Source: Diatrype stigma (taxonomy: Eukaryota > Ascomycota > Sordariomycetes > Xylariales > Diatrypaceae). Taken from it: a stretch of DNA of 64,000 nucleotides. Of this stretch, positions 55,368 to 64,000 are shown piece after piece. The notes beneath the pieces were generated by a model. That model was not told where the DNA came from. It saw only the letters and a program-made list of their open reading frames with translations, and did no database searches. The position numbers were made by a program, and so were the translations under genes. Location of the stretch: contig JAKJXP020000126.1 of the NCBI GenBank assembly GCA_022225965.2, forward strand, positions 49,833 to 113,832. The letters are read 5' to 3'. Within the stretch, counting starts at the first letter, position 1, and each line of letters opens with the position of its first letter.

Positions 55368-56893
55368 ATTGGTTTCGCTTCGTATTATTATTGGGGTGTG
55401 TGCGTGTAGTTTATCTCGTCGTAAGCACTCCTTCGAATGCTATCTGCTCGTATGAATTTATCTTCAAGCTTTTTCTAGTGTATAGATCTGTGTATCGAAA
55501 GTTAGAACAGCAGAGGGCGACAACTGGATGACTTGGGGTAAGTGGTCTAAGGCATACGTCAGAGCTTAAGGCTAGGTAGTCTAGTCAAGAGGTCACGAGG
55601 AGACAGGAAGAGATAGAGAGCGTGTTGAGCGGCCTGAAGCGCGCGGAGAGGTTGTACGGTAGGTATAGATGATATCAGACTGGGTAGTTTCCTGAAATCT
55701 ATATCTAGGGTCTAAGTGAAGACTGTAGACGGAAGAGAGAGTGAGAGTGAAACGTAAGAAAGAAAAGTAATAAGATAAGGAATCAGACGGGAAAATAAGA
55801 AAGAAGGTTTGCAGTGACAGGTAGGTAAAGGGAAAAGAATCACAGACATACTTTTACATAGCCGGCCGGCTGAGCACAAAGGGAAGCCGTGGCAGTTAGA
55901 GTTACCGACCAAGTGGCAATAAGACCCGTGGTTACAAAGTACAAAGGGGATACTACCCGTTTTCGCGCGAGTTTTACGTCAGCCGCGTAGGTGCGTTACA
56001 ACATACTTACAAGGGCAAAAGGGAAAAAGAGGGAACCCTCTGACCCTTTCCATCGCGGAATCGTGGATCTGGAACAAGCGACGGGCGAGCCTTCCCGACT
56101 TCGGGTAACCACGTTGTCTGCTGTTGGTGCTGTGGTGCCCGATGCATGACAATTGCCATGGCTGGGCCAGATTCCAGAATATCCCACCACTGGCCTTGTG
56201 CGCCTCCTCCCAGCAGTACAGCAGGTCGTCAGAAGGACCTGAGGAGAATTATCGCGAGGCATGAGACAGGCAGGTCTAGGTCTACCGTCTAAAAGGGTCC
56301 CGTGTTAGGCGCTCAAAGTGGCATGACAAGTCACGCCACGTTATGGGAGCCGCCCCAGTTTAAAAAGCTTATTTCGGGTGTCGCAGGCAGACGCATCAGG
56401 CAATTTGCGGGGCCCTCATCGACCTCTCCGAACAGCGCCGCCTGGAGCACCCACCCACCTGCACTTTCAGCACCGTGCCTGGCAGCCTGGCTAATCGCTT
56501 TACCGAATACCGATAGGGCCAGGCGGGAAAAACGCGGTGGGCCTCCCGATCAAAAGGAAAAAAACCGGGAAAGTGTCACATGCCGGAGGAAGCAGGTGCA
56601 GCTGCAGGTGCACTTACAGATCACGAACCCAGTCAGCCCGGTGAAAATTCTGGTCCCCGTAACAACTAACAACCTTCTACGTGTCGTCCTGCTGAAGTAT
56701 TTATATGGACTCTATGTATCTCTGTAGGTCTTTCTTCACATGGTATCGGGCTGGCTCATGGCCCAGCAGTCATTGTCGCCCGCCTACAATGCAGCCATGT
56801 AGATGGCTATTGCGCAGAGGTATCATGGTGACTATGTTGCAGGACAGACTGCACTGGGAACTTGAAGGTGGCGCAAAGCTGGAGTTGCTGAGT

Positions 56894-56920
56894 TGTAGGC
56901 TGTAGGCTGTAGGCTGTAGG
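56894..56920. repeat. TGTAGGC tandem repeat
   Basis: Nearly four perfect 7-bp units. Confidence 0.9.
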
Positions 56921-57052
56921 TACACGGATGGTGACTGCAGCGCTAAAGTGGCGTGGAAGTTCTAGACTATTCTGACTGGTGTCTAACTACATGTAGTCGC
57001 CTATCATGCCGATCTAACTGACGGCACGTGCCAGCCCGGGACTCCAACAGGC

Positions 57053-57097
57053 CACGATATCGGCGGTCACGATATCGGCGGTCACGATATCGGCAGT
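57053..57097. repeat. 15-bp tandem repeat, three units
   Basis: CACGATATCGGCGGT three times; the third has GCAGT. Each unit holds the palindrome CGATATCG. Confidence 0.9.
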
Positions 57098-57412
57098 GAA
57101 ACTGTGTCTCGGACGGCTGGATGAACCGCCAAGGATGATAACCAGCGTCTCGGGGATCATAAAGCTACGTACAATAATGTACAAATGAAAGGCCTATTAA
57201 ATAGTCGCTCCGTGTAAGTACCTATGAGTCTCGAGACAGAAAAAGGAGAAAAACTGTAAGAAAACCCCAAAAAGAGAGAATTACATAGAAATTACATGGA
57301 ATATAACTGGTTATTCCAGCAGGGTATATACAAAACGAAGAAAAGCCGTTGGATGGCACGTAGGTATGATAGATACATAAATGGACGGCGAGGAGTATAC
57401 TAAGCAACTAAG

Positions 57413-60400
57413 CTACGATGACGACGAGTCCCCACCGACGCCCGCCATGAGCCGGCGCAGCGCGTCCTCGTAGCGCCCGGGGCTGTGGTCCAGCAGCATG
57501 CTGGCGCCGAACCGGACCTCGCGGAACCGCGCCTCGACGTCCCGCACGTACCGGAGCACGACGCGCGTGGCCGGGCGGCCCACGTGACCCCGTGAGCTGT
57601 GCCCCTCCGCCTCCGGCTCCGATCCTCGATTGTTGCTGCTGTTCTTCTTCAGCCGGAACGCGTCTCGCCGCAGCACCGGCGTGGTCTCCACCGCGAACAC
57701 CTCGCCGGGCGGCAGCAGCTTGTCGCTCATCATGCTCGCGCGGAGGGTCTTGAGGGCCGCCCAGGCCCAGAGCACCTCAGGATCCTCGTCTCCGTCTCCG
57801 TCTTCGTCTTCCATCTCGGCCTCGCCGCCTCCACTGTGATCCTCCTCCTCCCCAACCACAATATCGGCATCCCCGCTCTCGCCCTCGTCTCTCTCAGCAG
57901 TAGTAGCATCCTCTTTATCCACACCCACATCGCCCGCGCTGCCACCACCACCAGGAGGATCATCGCGTTTTCTACCATCCTTGTTACTCTTATTGCTGTA
58001 CCACCGGTCGACAAGCCCCGACTGCAGCCCCTCCCAGATGCGGCGCCGCACCTCGGCCTTGGCCTCGCTGTTGTCGGACTTGAAGGCGAGCGCGAGCGCC
58101 TGGAGGTCGTGCAGCACGCCGAGCGAGAGGTACGGCACCAGGTCGTTGCCGTGGACCGTGCTGGTGACGAGCCCTCGTGTCGCCCGCTGCAGCGCGGGTG
58201 ACATCGTCGCCGGCGGCCCGTACGCGTACACGTGGATCGGTCGGCCGGCCGGCAGGCAGATGTGGTGGTAAGGGGGCGGAGCAGAGGAGGTAGAGCCGCC
58301 GCCGCCGCTCCCATACTTCTGCTCGTCCCCGCTCATAAGGAGCCTCCGCCCGTGCTGGCTGTGATCGGAAGTCGTCACGAACGCCGTACCGGCGCCCCCC
58401 CCAGAAGTCGAAGCCGAGGCCGGCTCGGCCAGCATGACGCCGAGCAGGGCGGTGACGGCGCCGCCGAGCGAGTGGCCGCACAGGACGAGGCCGTAGTCGG
58501 GGAACTCCTCGAGGGCCTCGCGCAGGGTGGCGAGGACGCGGCCGTCGCCGCCGTAGAGCAGGCGGCGCGCCGAGGCGTGGATGCCCTTGTGGACGCGGTA
58601 GGCGCGCCCGCGCCAGGCCAGGTCGTCGTAGTCGCACATCATGTCGACGAGGACGTCCTCGAAGCCGAGCGTGCCGCGGCAGGCCAGCACCACCGCCCGC
58701 GAGGCCGCGTCCAGCGCGATCGTGTGCACGAGCGGCACCCCCGTCTCCGTCGCCCCCGTCGAGTCCGACCCGCCCTGCGGGTCCACGAACGACGACAGGA
58801 TGATGCTCGACGGCGGCAGGCCCGTGTGGTGCGCGAACGACCGCACGTCCCGGTGCGTTTGTGTTTGTGTTGCCTTGTCGTCGCCGGCGCCGAGCCCGGG
58901 GTGCAGCGCCGGCATTTCCTTGCGGATCCCCATGAACTTCAGGAAGTTCCAGCCGTACGCCGCCGACGCGTATTTGCTGTAGCGCGTGATGTTCCGGAGG
59001 AGCGGGAAGTCCGGGAACAGGCCGCGCACCGACCCCGTCCGCCGGAGCGCGTCTACCGCTTCGGAATCGCTGTAGGCGCTCCGCGGGTTGGCTGACGAGA
59101 GAACCAACGAACTCTGCGAGGCCGCTGTGTTCAACGTATAGATGCTTGGGGTATATAAGTGGCTTGATCTGTTTCTGCTGTGGCCGTGGCCCGTGGAGTG
59201 GTTTCCGTGGTCAGCATGAAGGCTCCCGGCCCTCAGATGTGATGCGCTGCCGTGTGCAGTGGGTTCTGCTCTGAAGTAGGCAGGAGATGGGGCCCGACTT
59301 TCGTAGGACTGAACTGAAAATGTGTCGGTAAGGGACACGACCGAATTACGTCGTCGGCGGTCTTGGAGACTGATATAGCCTGAGCGTACTGCATCCTTAT
59401 GCCGCCCCGCGAGACTGTTCTGGTCGCCTAGGTCCTTTGAAGAGAAATAGTTGGGGTTGCCCCGTTGAGGTGGCCGCGGCACATCTCCCGGTGTGACAGA
59501 GCGTGAATCGCGAGGGGCGAGCGAACCTCTGGTCTGAGAAACTGCAGATCTGCCTTGACTGGCCTTGCTACTGGTTCGAGGAGGAGGCTTAGTTGGAAGC
59601 TTTGATTTGCTGCTTGAAGCCAAATTATCCGAACCCGAATCTCTGTGGAGCAAGTTTGAGGATCCCTTCTTGAGGGCGCTGCGAAACCCGCCTTTCTTCT
59701 CTGGCAATTTGGGAGCTGTGTTTTCAGGAGAACTCGGCTTTTTGCTCGCGTGTTTAACTGCGGCCTGGGAGCTCGAAGTAGGTTTTAGGTAGCTGGGTCG
59801 AGGCTCCTCAAGGGGACGCCGAACCTTTTTTTGGTTGGCAGCGGTTTCATAATCCTTTTTCGGCGGCATAGGTGCTTGGGATGAGCGGTCCTTTGGAGAT
59901 GCCGTCCGGGTAGATGCGCGATCGAATGAAGATGACGAACTTTTTCGGGTGACTGCCTTACCCTTGGGTGATACTTTTCCAGATGAAGGACCCGGTGACA
60001 ACCTATTGGTTTTTGGCGGAACTGGTGGAGCATGATCCTCAACAGCCTCGGTATCAATCCCCCCCAGAGTCGGTTGTTCGATATTTGAGTCATCATCATC
60101 AATGACTTCGATTCTTGACTGGTGACTACCTGTATCCTCGCCACTAGTACTTGTACTTGTCACTTTATTCCGGCTGAGTCGATAGACAATCTTATACGAA
60201 GGAGGTTCATCTACTCCTGAGACAGGATTATCGGGTTGAATTATCTCACTTTCCACTAGATCAAGCCCGGGCGGCGCTACCAATGGCATGGATGGCGTGC
60301 CCTTGACTTCTACCGTGATGGTCTTTGTGACTGTAGTTGAAGTTGTGATAGATACCGTTGCCTCTCTAGGCAGGGATTCCATGACCTGCTCTTTAAGCAA

Positions 60401-61294
60401 ACGTTCTGGAACCTCGTCGCTTTCGTCACTATGCCTCTGTGTTGCGCCATGTCTTTCGATCCTTCCAGCCACAGCATCATTATGATCTTGACTACCATAG
60501 TGAGCGTAGTTGCCCCTATGGACTCCATAGAGACTCTCTTCATGAACACCAACTGGTTCACCGTCATTAAACACAACGATATCCCAGATGACTTCTTCAT
60601 ACCCCAGTGTACGCGATTCATCCTGGATCATCTTTCGACACCAACTCTGTAGATATGCAAGACCACATATACCAAGAACTAGATCCATGACCCCTACTTT
60701 TTCACCCTGTACACCGGTTGCCGGATTCTGGAACTCCCTGCGGATGAGCGTGATGATACTAGCAATAGCTCGAGAGGAATCCGTCGACCCGAAAAACTGG
60801 TCCAGAACGGATAGGAAGAGTTGTGATATCTGGGAGGCGGTAGAGACAGCAGTGCCCGTGACATGAAAGCCCGTGGTGGTCCAGAACATGATTCGGTTCA
60901 TAGTCTGGTGAAGAGACTCCAGGCTCCGCTCCAGGACCGTCTCGGCATCAGCCCTGCCCAGGTCGGAACGTGAACCTGAAATGACATCTTTCCCTGCTCT
61001 ATGCAATATGCCCTCAAGTACCCCTCGGCCGAGTTCCAGACTGGACAGTGTCGTAAACTTCGCGGCGCTTAGGCCATAGCCACTGATGGTGGTGCTGATC
61101 CGGAGGGCAAATGAGGTCGAGCGGGTTGCAAAGCTAACAGCGTTGGCTACCGGGCTGGGAAGAAGAGTCCGTACTGGAGAAGCCGAGATAAGTCCTGATG
61201 TAATGGCTTTTCCATCTTGCTTCTGTACCGCCTTTTGCAGATGCGACGCAGGACCGGTGAGAGGATCGGCCTCATCAGAGTCATGGCCTTCCAT
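57413..61294 (-). CDS. Class-3 lipase, diacylglycerol-lipase-like, large fungal form
   Basis: A single exon of 1,293 residues. The N-terminal part (to about 290) is helical with hydrophobic stretches; residues about 300-780 are disordered, Ser/Pro/Lys-rich; the alpha/beta-hydrolase domain starts near 790. The nucleophile elbow is GHSLGG with Ser942; Asp1051 (HGNDLVPYL) and His1270 (LLDHSPGRY) complete the triad. An acidic low-complexity insert (about 1110-1165, with EEEDHSGGGEAEMEDEDGD) lies between Asp and His, making this spacing about four times that of simple fungal lipases. It likely hydrolyses diacylglycerol or related acylglycerols at a membrane. The catalytic 3' part of the gene is much more GC-rich than the 5' part. 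Confidence 0.92.
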   Translation of the reverse strand: MEGHDSDEADPLTGPASHLQKAVQKQDGKAITSGLISASPVRTLLPSPVANAVSFATRSTSFALRISTTISGYGLSAAKFTTLSSLELGRGVLEGILHRAGKDVISGSRSDLGRADAETVLERSLESLHQTMNRIMFWTTTGFHVTGTAVSTASQISQLFLSVLDQFFGSTDSSRAIASIITLIRREFQNPATGVQGEKVGVMDLVLGICGLAYLQSWCRKMIQDESRTLGYEEVIWDIVVFNDGEPVGVHEESLYGVHRGNYAHYGSQDHNDAVAGRIERHGATQRHSDESDEVPERLLKEQVMESLPREATVSITTSTTVTKTITVEVKGTPSMPLVAPPGLDLVESEIIQPDNPVSGVDEPPSYKIVYRLSRNKVTSTSTSGEDTGSHQSRIEVIDDDDSNIEQPTLGGIDTEAVEDHAPPVPPKTNRLSPGPSSGKVSPKGKAVTRKSSSSSFDRASTRTASPKDRSSQAPMPPKKDYETAANQKKVRRPLEEPRPSYLKPTSSSQAAVKHASKKPSSPENTAPKLPEKKGGFRSALKKGSSNLLHRDSGSDNLASSSKSKLPTKPPPRTSSKASQGRSAVSQTRGSLAPRDSRSVTPGDVPRPPQRGNPNYFSSKDLGDQNSLAGRHKDAVRSGYISLQDRRRRNSVVSLTDTFSVQSYESRAPSPAYFRAEPTAHGSASHLRAGSLHADHGNHSTGHGHSRNRSSHLYTPSIYTLNTAASQSSLVLSSANPRSAYSDSEAVDALRRTGSVRGLFPDFPLLRNITRYSKYASAAYGWNFLKFMGIRKEMPALHPGLGAGDDKATQTQTHRDVRSFAHHTGLPPSSIILSSFVDPQGGSDSTGATETGVPLVHTIALDAASRAVVLACRGTLGFEDVLVDMMCDYDDLAWRGRAYRVHKGIHASARRLLYGGDGRVLATLREALEEFPDYGLVLCGHSLGGAVTALLGVMLAEPASASTSGGGAGTAFVTTSDHSQHGRRLLMSGDEQKYGSGGGGSTSSAPPPYHHICLPAGRPIHVYAYGPPATMSPALQRATRGLVTSTVHGNDLVPYLSLGVLHDLQALALAFKSDNSEAKAEVRRRIWEGLQSGLVDRWYSNKSNKDGRKRDDPPGGGGSAGDVGVDKEDATTAERDEGESGDADIVVGEEEDHSGGGEAEMEDEDGDGDEDPEVLWAWAALKTLRASMMSDKLLPPGEVFAVETTPVLRRDAFRLKKNSSNNRGSEPEAEGHSSRGHVGRPATRVVLRYVRDVEARFREVRFGASMLLDHSPGRYEDALRRLMAGVGGDSSSS

Positions 61295-63082
61295 GATATC
61301 TGAAATAATGACCGCGATAGAAAAGTGACGGCTGCAATTCCTGCAGCTTCACATCGCGAACCCAGGTGGTTTGCTTTTTTATTGGATTTAGCCACTTGAT
61401 GAAGAGTAATAACCATAAGGAGTGGCGGAGTTTAAGGGTATGTAGATACATATGTAGGACCGGGACGGGAGCCAAGGGGTTAGTTGAGTCTCGAACGCCC
61501 CTGTCGATGCCCTGTAGGTACCGTCCTTTAGTGCAAGGTACCGAGGTACCCACCCCAAATGAGCACCAAACCAGCAGCACACTTGCATATAATAGTTGCA
61601 TATAAGGAGGAATAGACTGGCCGAACTGGCAGAACATCTTATCATTGATCTTGTTCAGCAAATAAGGACACATGAATCTGGATCCCGGTCATTGGGCACC
61701 TTTCCCGATGCTATCAAGTTGTGACTCTTCCCTGTATTGACGTATACTATAGTACGTATATCCAACGTGTCGCGCGTCGCCAGGATATGCCTGATATGGG
61801 TGACATGTCTTGCATGTGACAATTACGCGGGGTATTCTACATAGCAGCTGTACTTGGCGAGACAGGACTTATTATGAAGTCTGAATGTTAGGCAGTCAGG
61901 ATGCCACATCAGAGGTAGTATGTACTTATCTACTGGTCAGCGTGGAAAGTTCGGAGCTTTTCTTGTTTTGACAATTAGGTACCTGAAGTATCTCTCTTCG
62001 AGTCTGAACTTCTTGGTATGAAAGGATGGGAGATTCCAATTCGACAACCCAGGGCATTAATTAAGCGAAGTTATTTATTAGGGGCAACCCAAGGTCGGTG
62101 CCCGACTGCGCGCCTGTCAACTAAGAGATTTGCCTTGGCGACATGTAGGCAAGTATTGATCACGGTAAATTCTACTTGTCATTCTTGCCCGATATAATAG
62201 CACAAATACACGCAATTTCCAATCACATTCCTTTTCTCCATAGCTCTTCTCGTCCTCGATTGTCAAACAATACGTATAATCCTTCCCTTGACTAGATGTC
62301 TTGGATGACAAATCGAGAAACCCAGGAACACGACTAAAATATGCGTAGAAATGCTGCACGAAATCCTTGGGGCCCTTGCTCATATGACGCCAACGCAATG
62401 CAGGAACCTCGGAGAAATCTCTTGGCGACCACCGATCCACGTAAACCGCCGACAAGTTAAATGTCTTTGCCAACACAGGACAAAACATTGGATTGCCTAC
62501 CTATATAATTATTCTATGGAGCAACTGGAAGTCAATCTATCTATATTGATAGTCCGAAAACAGATACAGGACAGGATACGATGCTACACAACAGCACTCG
62601 AATAGGTAGAATTTGGAGGGTTTGGATTTGGTCCAGGACAAGGATGGGACTGCTGTGCGGTGCTATTCTTAGCATCCAATTCGGCTTCCAGCTTCATTAG
62701 CGCCTCAATTGCTTTTGGCTTTTACGAGGCTGAGCTCAATTGGCCAGGGGGTGAAGACCCAATCCTGCCAATCTCGGAACTAAGCCTACATCAACATCGT
62801 ATAAACCCTTTATCCGGGGGGCCTCTGGAATAAGAAGAAAGACAACAAAAAGGAGACGTCCGAGCAATCCCCTTTCATTTTATTGAGCCGTTACTTATTC
62901 TCTATCGTACTGCTGTGATTACCGCTCGTTCCTTTCCTCTAACTACGTAGGTAGATAATTGCATACCGCGACGTCGCTCGATTTGTTTCCGTCTGCTCCC
63001 TAAACGCACGCAGGCAAACCAGCCCGAACAAACAAACACAGAGAAAGGGTGGCACAACAGGCTTCCTCGAAGGCACAATACA
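61295..63082. other. Intergenic / promoters of lipase and GNA1 genes
   Basis: Divergent promoter region. A 123-codon minus-strand frame (62488-62117) has a fairly protein-like composition (YVDRWSPRDF, DFVQHFYAYFSRVPGFLDL) but no family match, start context or conservation evidence, so it is left uncalled. The final 200 bp before 63083 are the GNA1 leader. Confidence 0.4.
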
Positions 63083-63787
63083 ATGTCTGCTGAACAAGAA
63101 CAAGAACAAGGACTTTTCTCGTCCGAGCTCGTTTCCCCGACCGTTGCGGCGGTACTGCCAGAGGGCTACACGGCGCGCGCCCTCCGAAAGTCCGACTACG
63201 ATGCCGGCTTCCTCGACTGCCTGCGGGTCCTAACGACGGTCGGCGAGATCAGCAAGGAGGCCTTCGACGAGCGGTACAAGTGGATGGAGTCGCAGGACAC
63301 ATACTACGTGCTAGTGATCGAGGACGGGAGCAGTGGAAAGCCCGTGATCGTGGGTACGGGCGCGCTACTTGTGGAGAGGAAATTGTAAGACGATCATGAT
63401 AATCACCCGTTCGCCCCATCTCATTCAGTTCGAGGAAGGGCCATCACCTTTCATTCCAGATCAAGTCGTTCGGGACACCAGGAAAACAATGCATGCAATG
63501 CGCAATTTTGCACGTAATTGGCCTTGTCCATTTGCTAACATGGCCTCTTCCCTGTTTGCAGCATTCACAGTTTGGGCCTGGTAGGGCACATCGAGGACAT
63601 TGCGGTTGCCAAGGACCAGCAGGGCAAGAAGCTCGGCCTGCGGCTCATCCAAGCGCTCGACTTCATCGCCGAGAAGGTCGGCTGCTACAAGACCATCCTC
63701 GACTGCAGCGAAACGAACGAGGGCTTCTACATCAAGTGCGGCTTCAGGCGGGCCGGGCTGGAAATGGCGCACTATTACGGAAAATGA
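63083..63787 (+). CDS. GNA1: Glucosamine-6-phosphate N-acetyltransferase
   Basis: Two exons: 63083-63384 and 63562-63787; 175 residues, close to the family norm. The intron (GTAAGA..TTTGCAG, 177 bp) joins LLVERKF to IHSLGLVGHIEDIAV, the conserved core of Gna1. The acetyl-CoA loop is QQGKKLGLRLI (the Q/RxxGxG/A type) and the C-terminal block CSETNEGFYIKCGF is highly typical. It acetylates glucosamine-6-phosphate with acetyl-CoA, an essential step toward UDP-GlcNAc for chitin, N-glycans and GPI anchors. Cytosolic, works as a dimer in known members. Start is the first ATG, after a CAATACA leader. Confidence 0.96.
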
Positions 63788-64000
63788 CGGCGACAGTCAC
63801 ATATCTAGGGAGCCGATGGCCCACTCAAGCATGGAAACATAGGAGCATGGGATGTAATGAAGGGATTGAACAAATGGGCGTTTGACATATTAGAGGCGCA
63901 TCTAGATTCCCGTCGACATCGAAGTCGGCCAAAGTACTGGGGAACACGTAACATGATTGATGATGAATGAGGGGGGGGGGGGGGGGGGGGGAAACCCAAC
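63788..64000. other. 3' flank of GNA1 with G21 run
   Basis: Ends in a run of 21 G at 63971-63991, close to the window edge. No gene seen. Confidence 0.6.
63971..63991. repeat. G21 homopolymer
   Basis: Twenty-one G in a row, similar to the two C25 runs on the other strand sense. Confidence 0.9.

Larger units (their letters stand above)
55368..57412. other. Intergenic, 2 kb, with short tandem repeats
   Basis: Contains a 7-bp repeat (56894-56920) and a 15-bp repeat (57053-57097). No gene recognised; the open frame at about 56302-56727 lacks domain or codon support. Confidence 0.4.

Noticed and set aside
56302..56727. 141-codon plus-strand frame
   Set aside because: No codon bias or domain, and it contains mixed low-complexity sequence; not supported as a gene.
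58232..59095. 287-codon plus-strand frame over the lipase gene
   Set aside because: Shadow of the GC-rich lipase domain, whose triad defines the minus-strand frame.
62117..62488. 123-codon minus-strand frame upstream of GNA1
   Set aside because: Fairly protein-like but no domain, start context or splice partner; left as uncalled.
1..64000. CRISPR arrays, operon-type ribosome sites, rRNA and clear tRNA genes
   Set aside because: None found; repeats present are simple tandem or inverted types and the genome is eukaryotic.

Overview
The window is nuclear DNA from a filamentous ascomycete (Pezizomycotina, most likely a Sordariomycete). Evidence: short GT..AG introns of about 50-220 bp with CTAAC/CTGAC-like branch points, fungal gene families (SUR7, Sed5, NACHT-type NLR, Gna1, pisatin-demethylase-like P450, fungal DAG-lipase-like protein), and an AT-rich block whose repeat copies differ only by C/T and G/A transitions, the mark of repeat-induced point mutation (RIP). 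Order assignment is inference only.

Layout. 1-3475: RIP-degraded retroelement with a retropepsin relic. 4078-5950: auxin-efflux-carrier-like transporter. 6744-9470 (minus): two abutting genes for fungal membrane proteins of unknown function, the upstream one apparently broken. 9949-10749 (minus): SUR7/PalI-type tetraspan protein. About 11880-12490: decayed fragment. 12743-13295: a previously unlabelled fold-back element with long imperfect inverted repeats. 13369-15271 (minus): five-exon cytochrome P450. 15272-19383: 4.1 kb without a recognisable gene. 19384-21498: RRM-type RNA-binding protein with in-frame minisatellites. 22970-29131 and 30055-33276 (both minus): two very large, mostly disordered proteins. 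35830-37341: six-exon Golgi SNARE Sed5. 37875-37929: assembly gap flanked by an Illumina adapter and a C25 run. 39054-40379: aldo/keto reductase. 40996-44404: NACHT NLR-like protein. 44824-46452 (minus): polyol (sorbitol/xylitol-type) dehydrogenase. 47367-48037 (minus): traces of an unresolved or decayed multi-exon gene. 49818-51161: F-box/2EXR-like plus TPR-like protein. 52527-53540: intracellular GH43 glycosidase. 55122-55367 (minus): 81-residue one-span membrane protein. 57413-61294 (minus): class-3 lipase with a complete Ser-Asp-His triad. 63083-63787: glucosamine-6-phosphate N-acetyltransferase.

How the genes fit together. There is no biosynthetic cluster: the P450 is isolated. A loose carbohydrate theme exists around 39-53 kb (aldo/keto reductase, polyol dehydrogenase, GH43), compatible with pentose/polyol catabolism, but genes are separated by kilobases and an NLR, so co-regulation is not shown. 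Sed5 and Gna1 are core housekeeping functions (ER-Golgi fusion; UDP-GlcNAc and chitin supply). The most interesting unexplained items are: the repeated short basic/hydrophobic motifs shared by the two giant disordered proteins, the fold-back element, the membrane-protein gene pair in one reading frame separated by a single TGA, and an open in-frame leader upstream of the aldo/keto reductase resembling a mitochondrial presequence. Exon coordinates were worked out by hand from splice sites and reading phase; they were not tested against transcripts.
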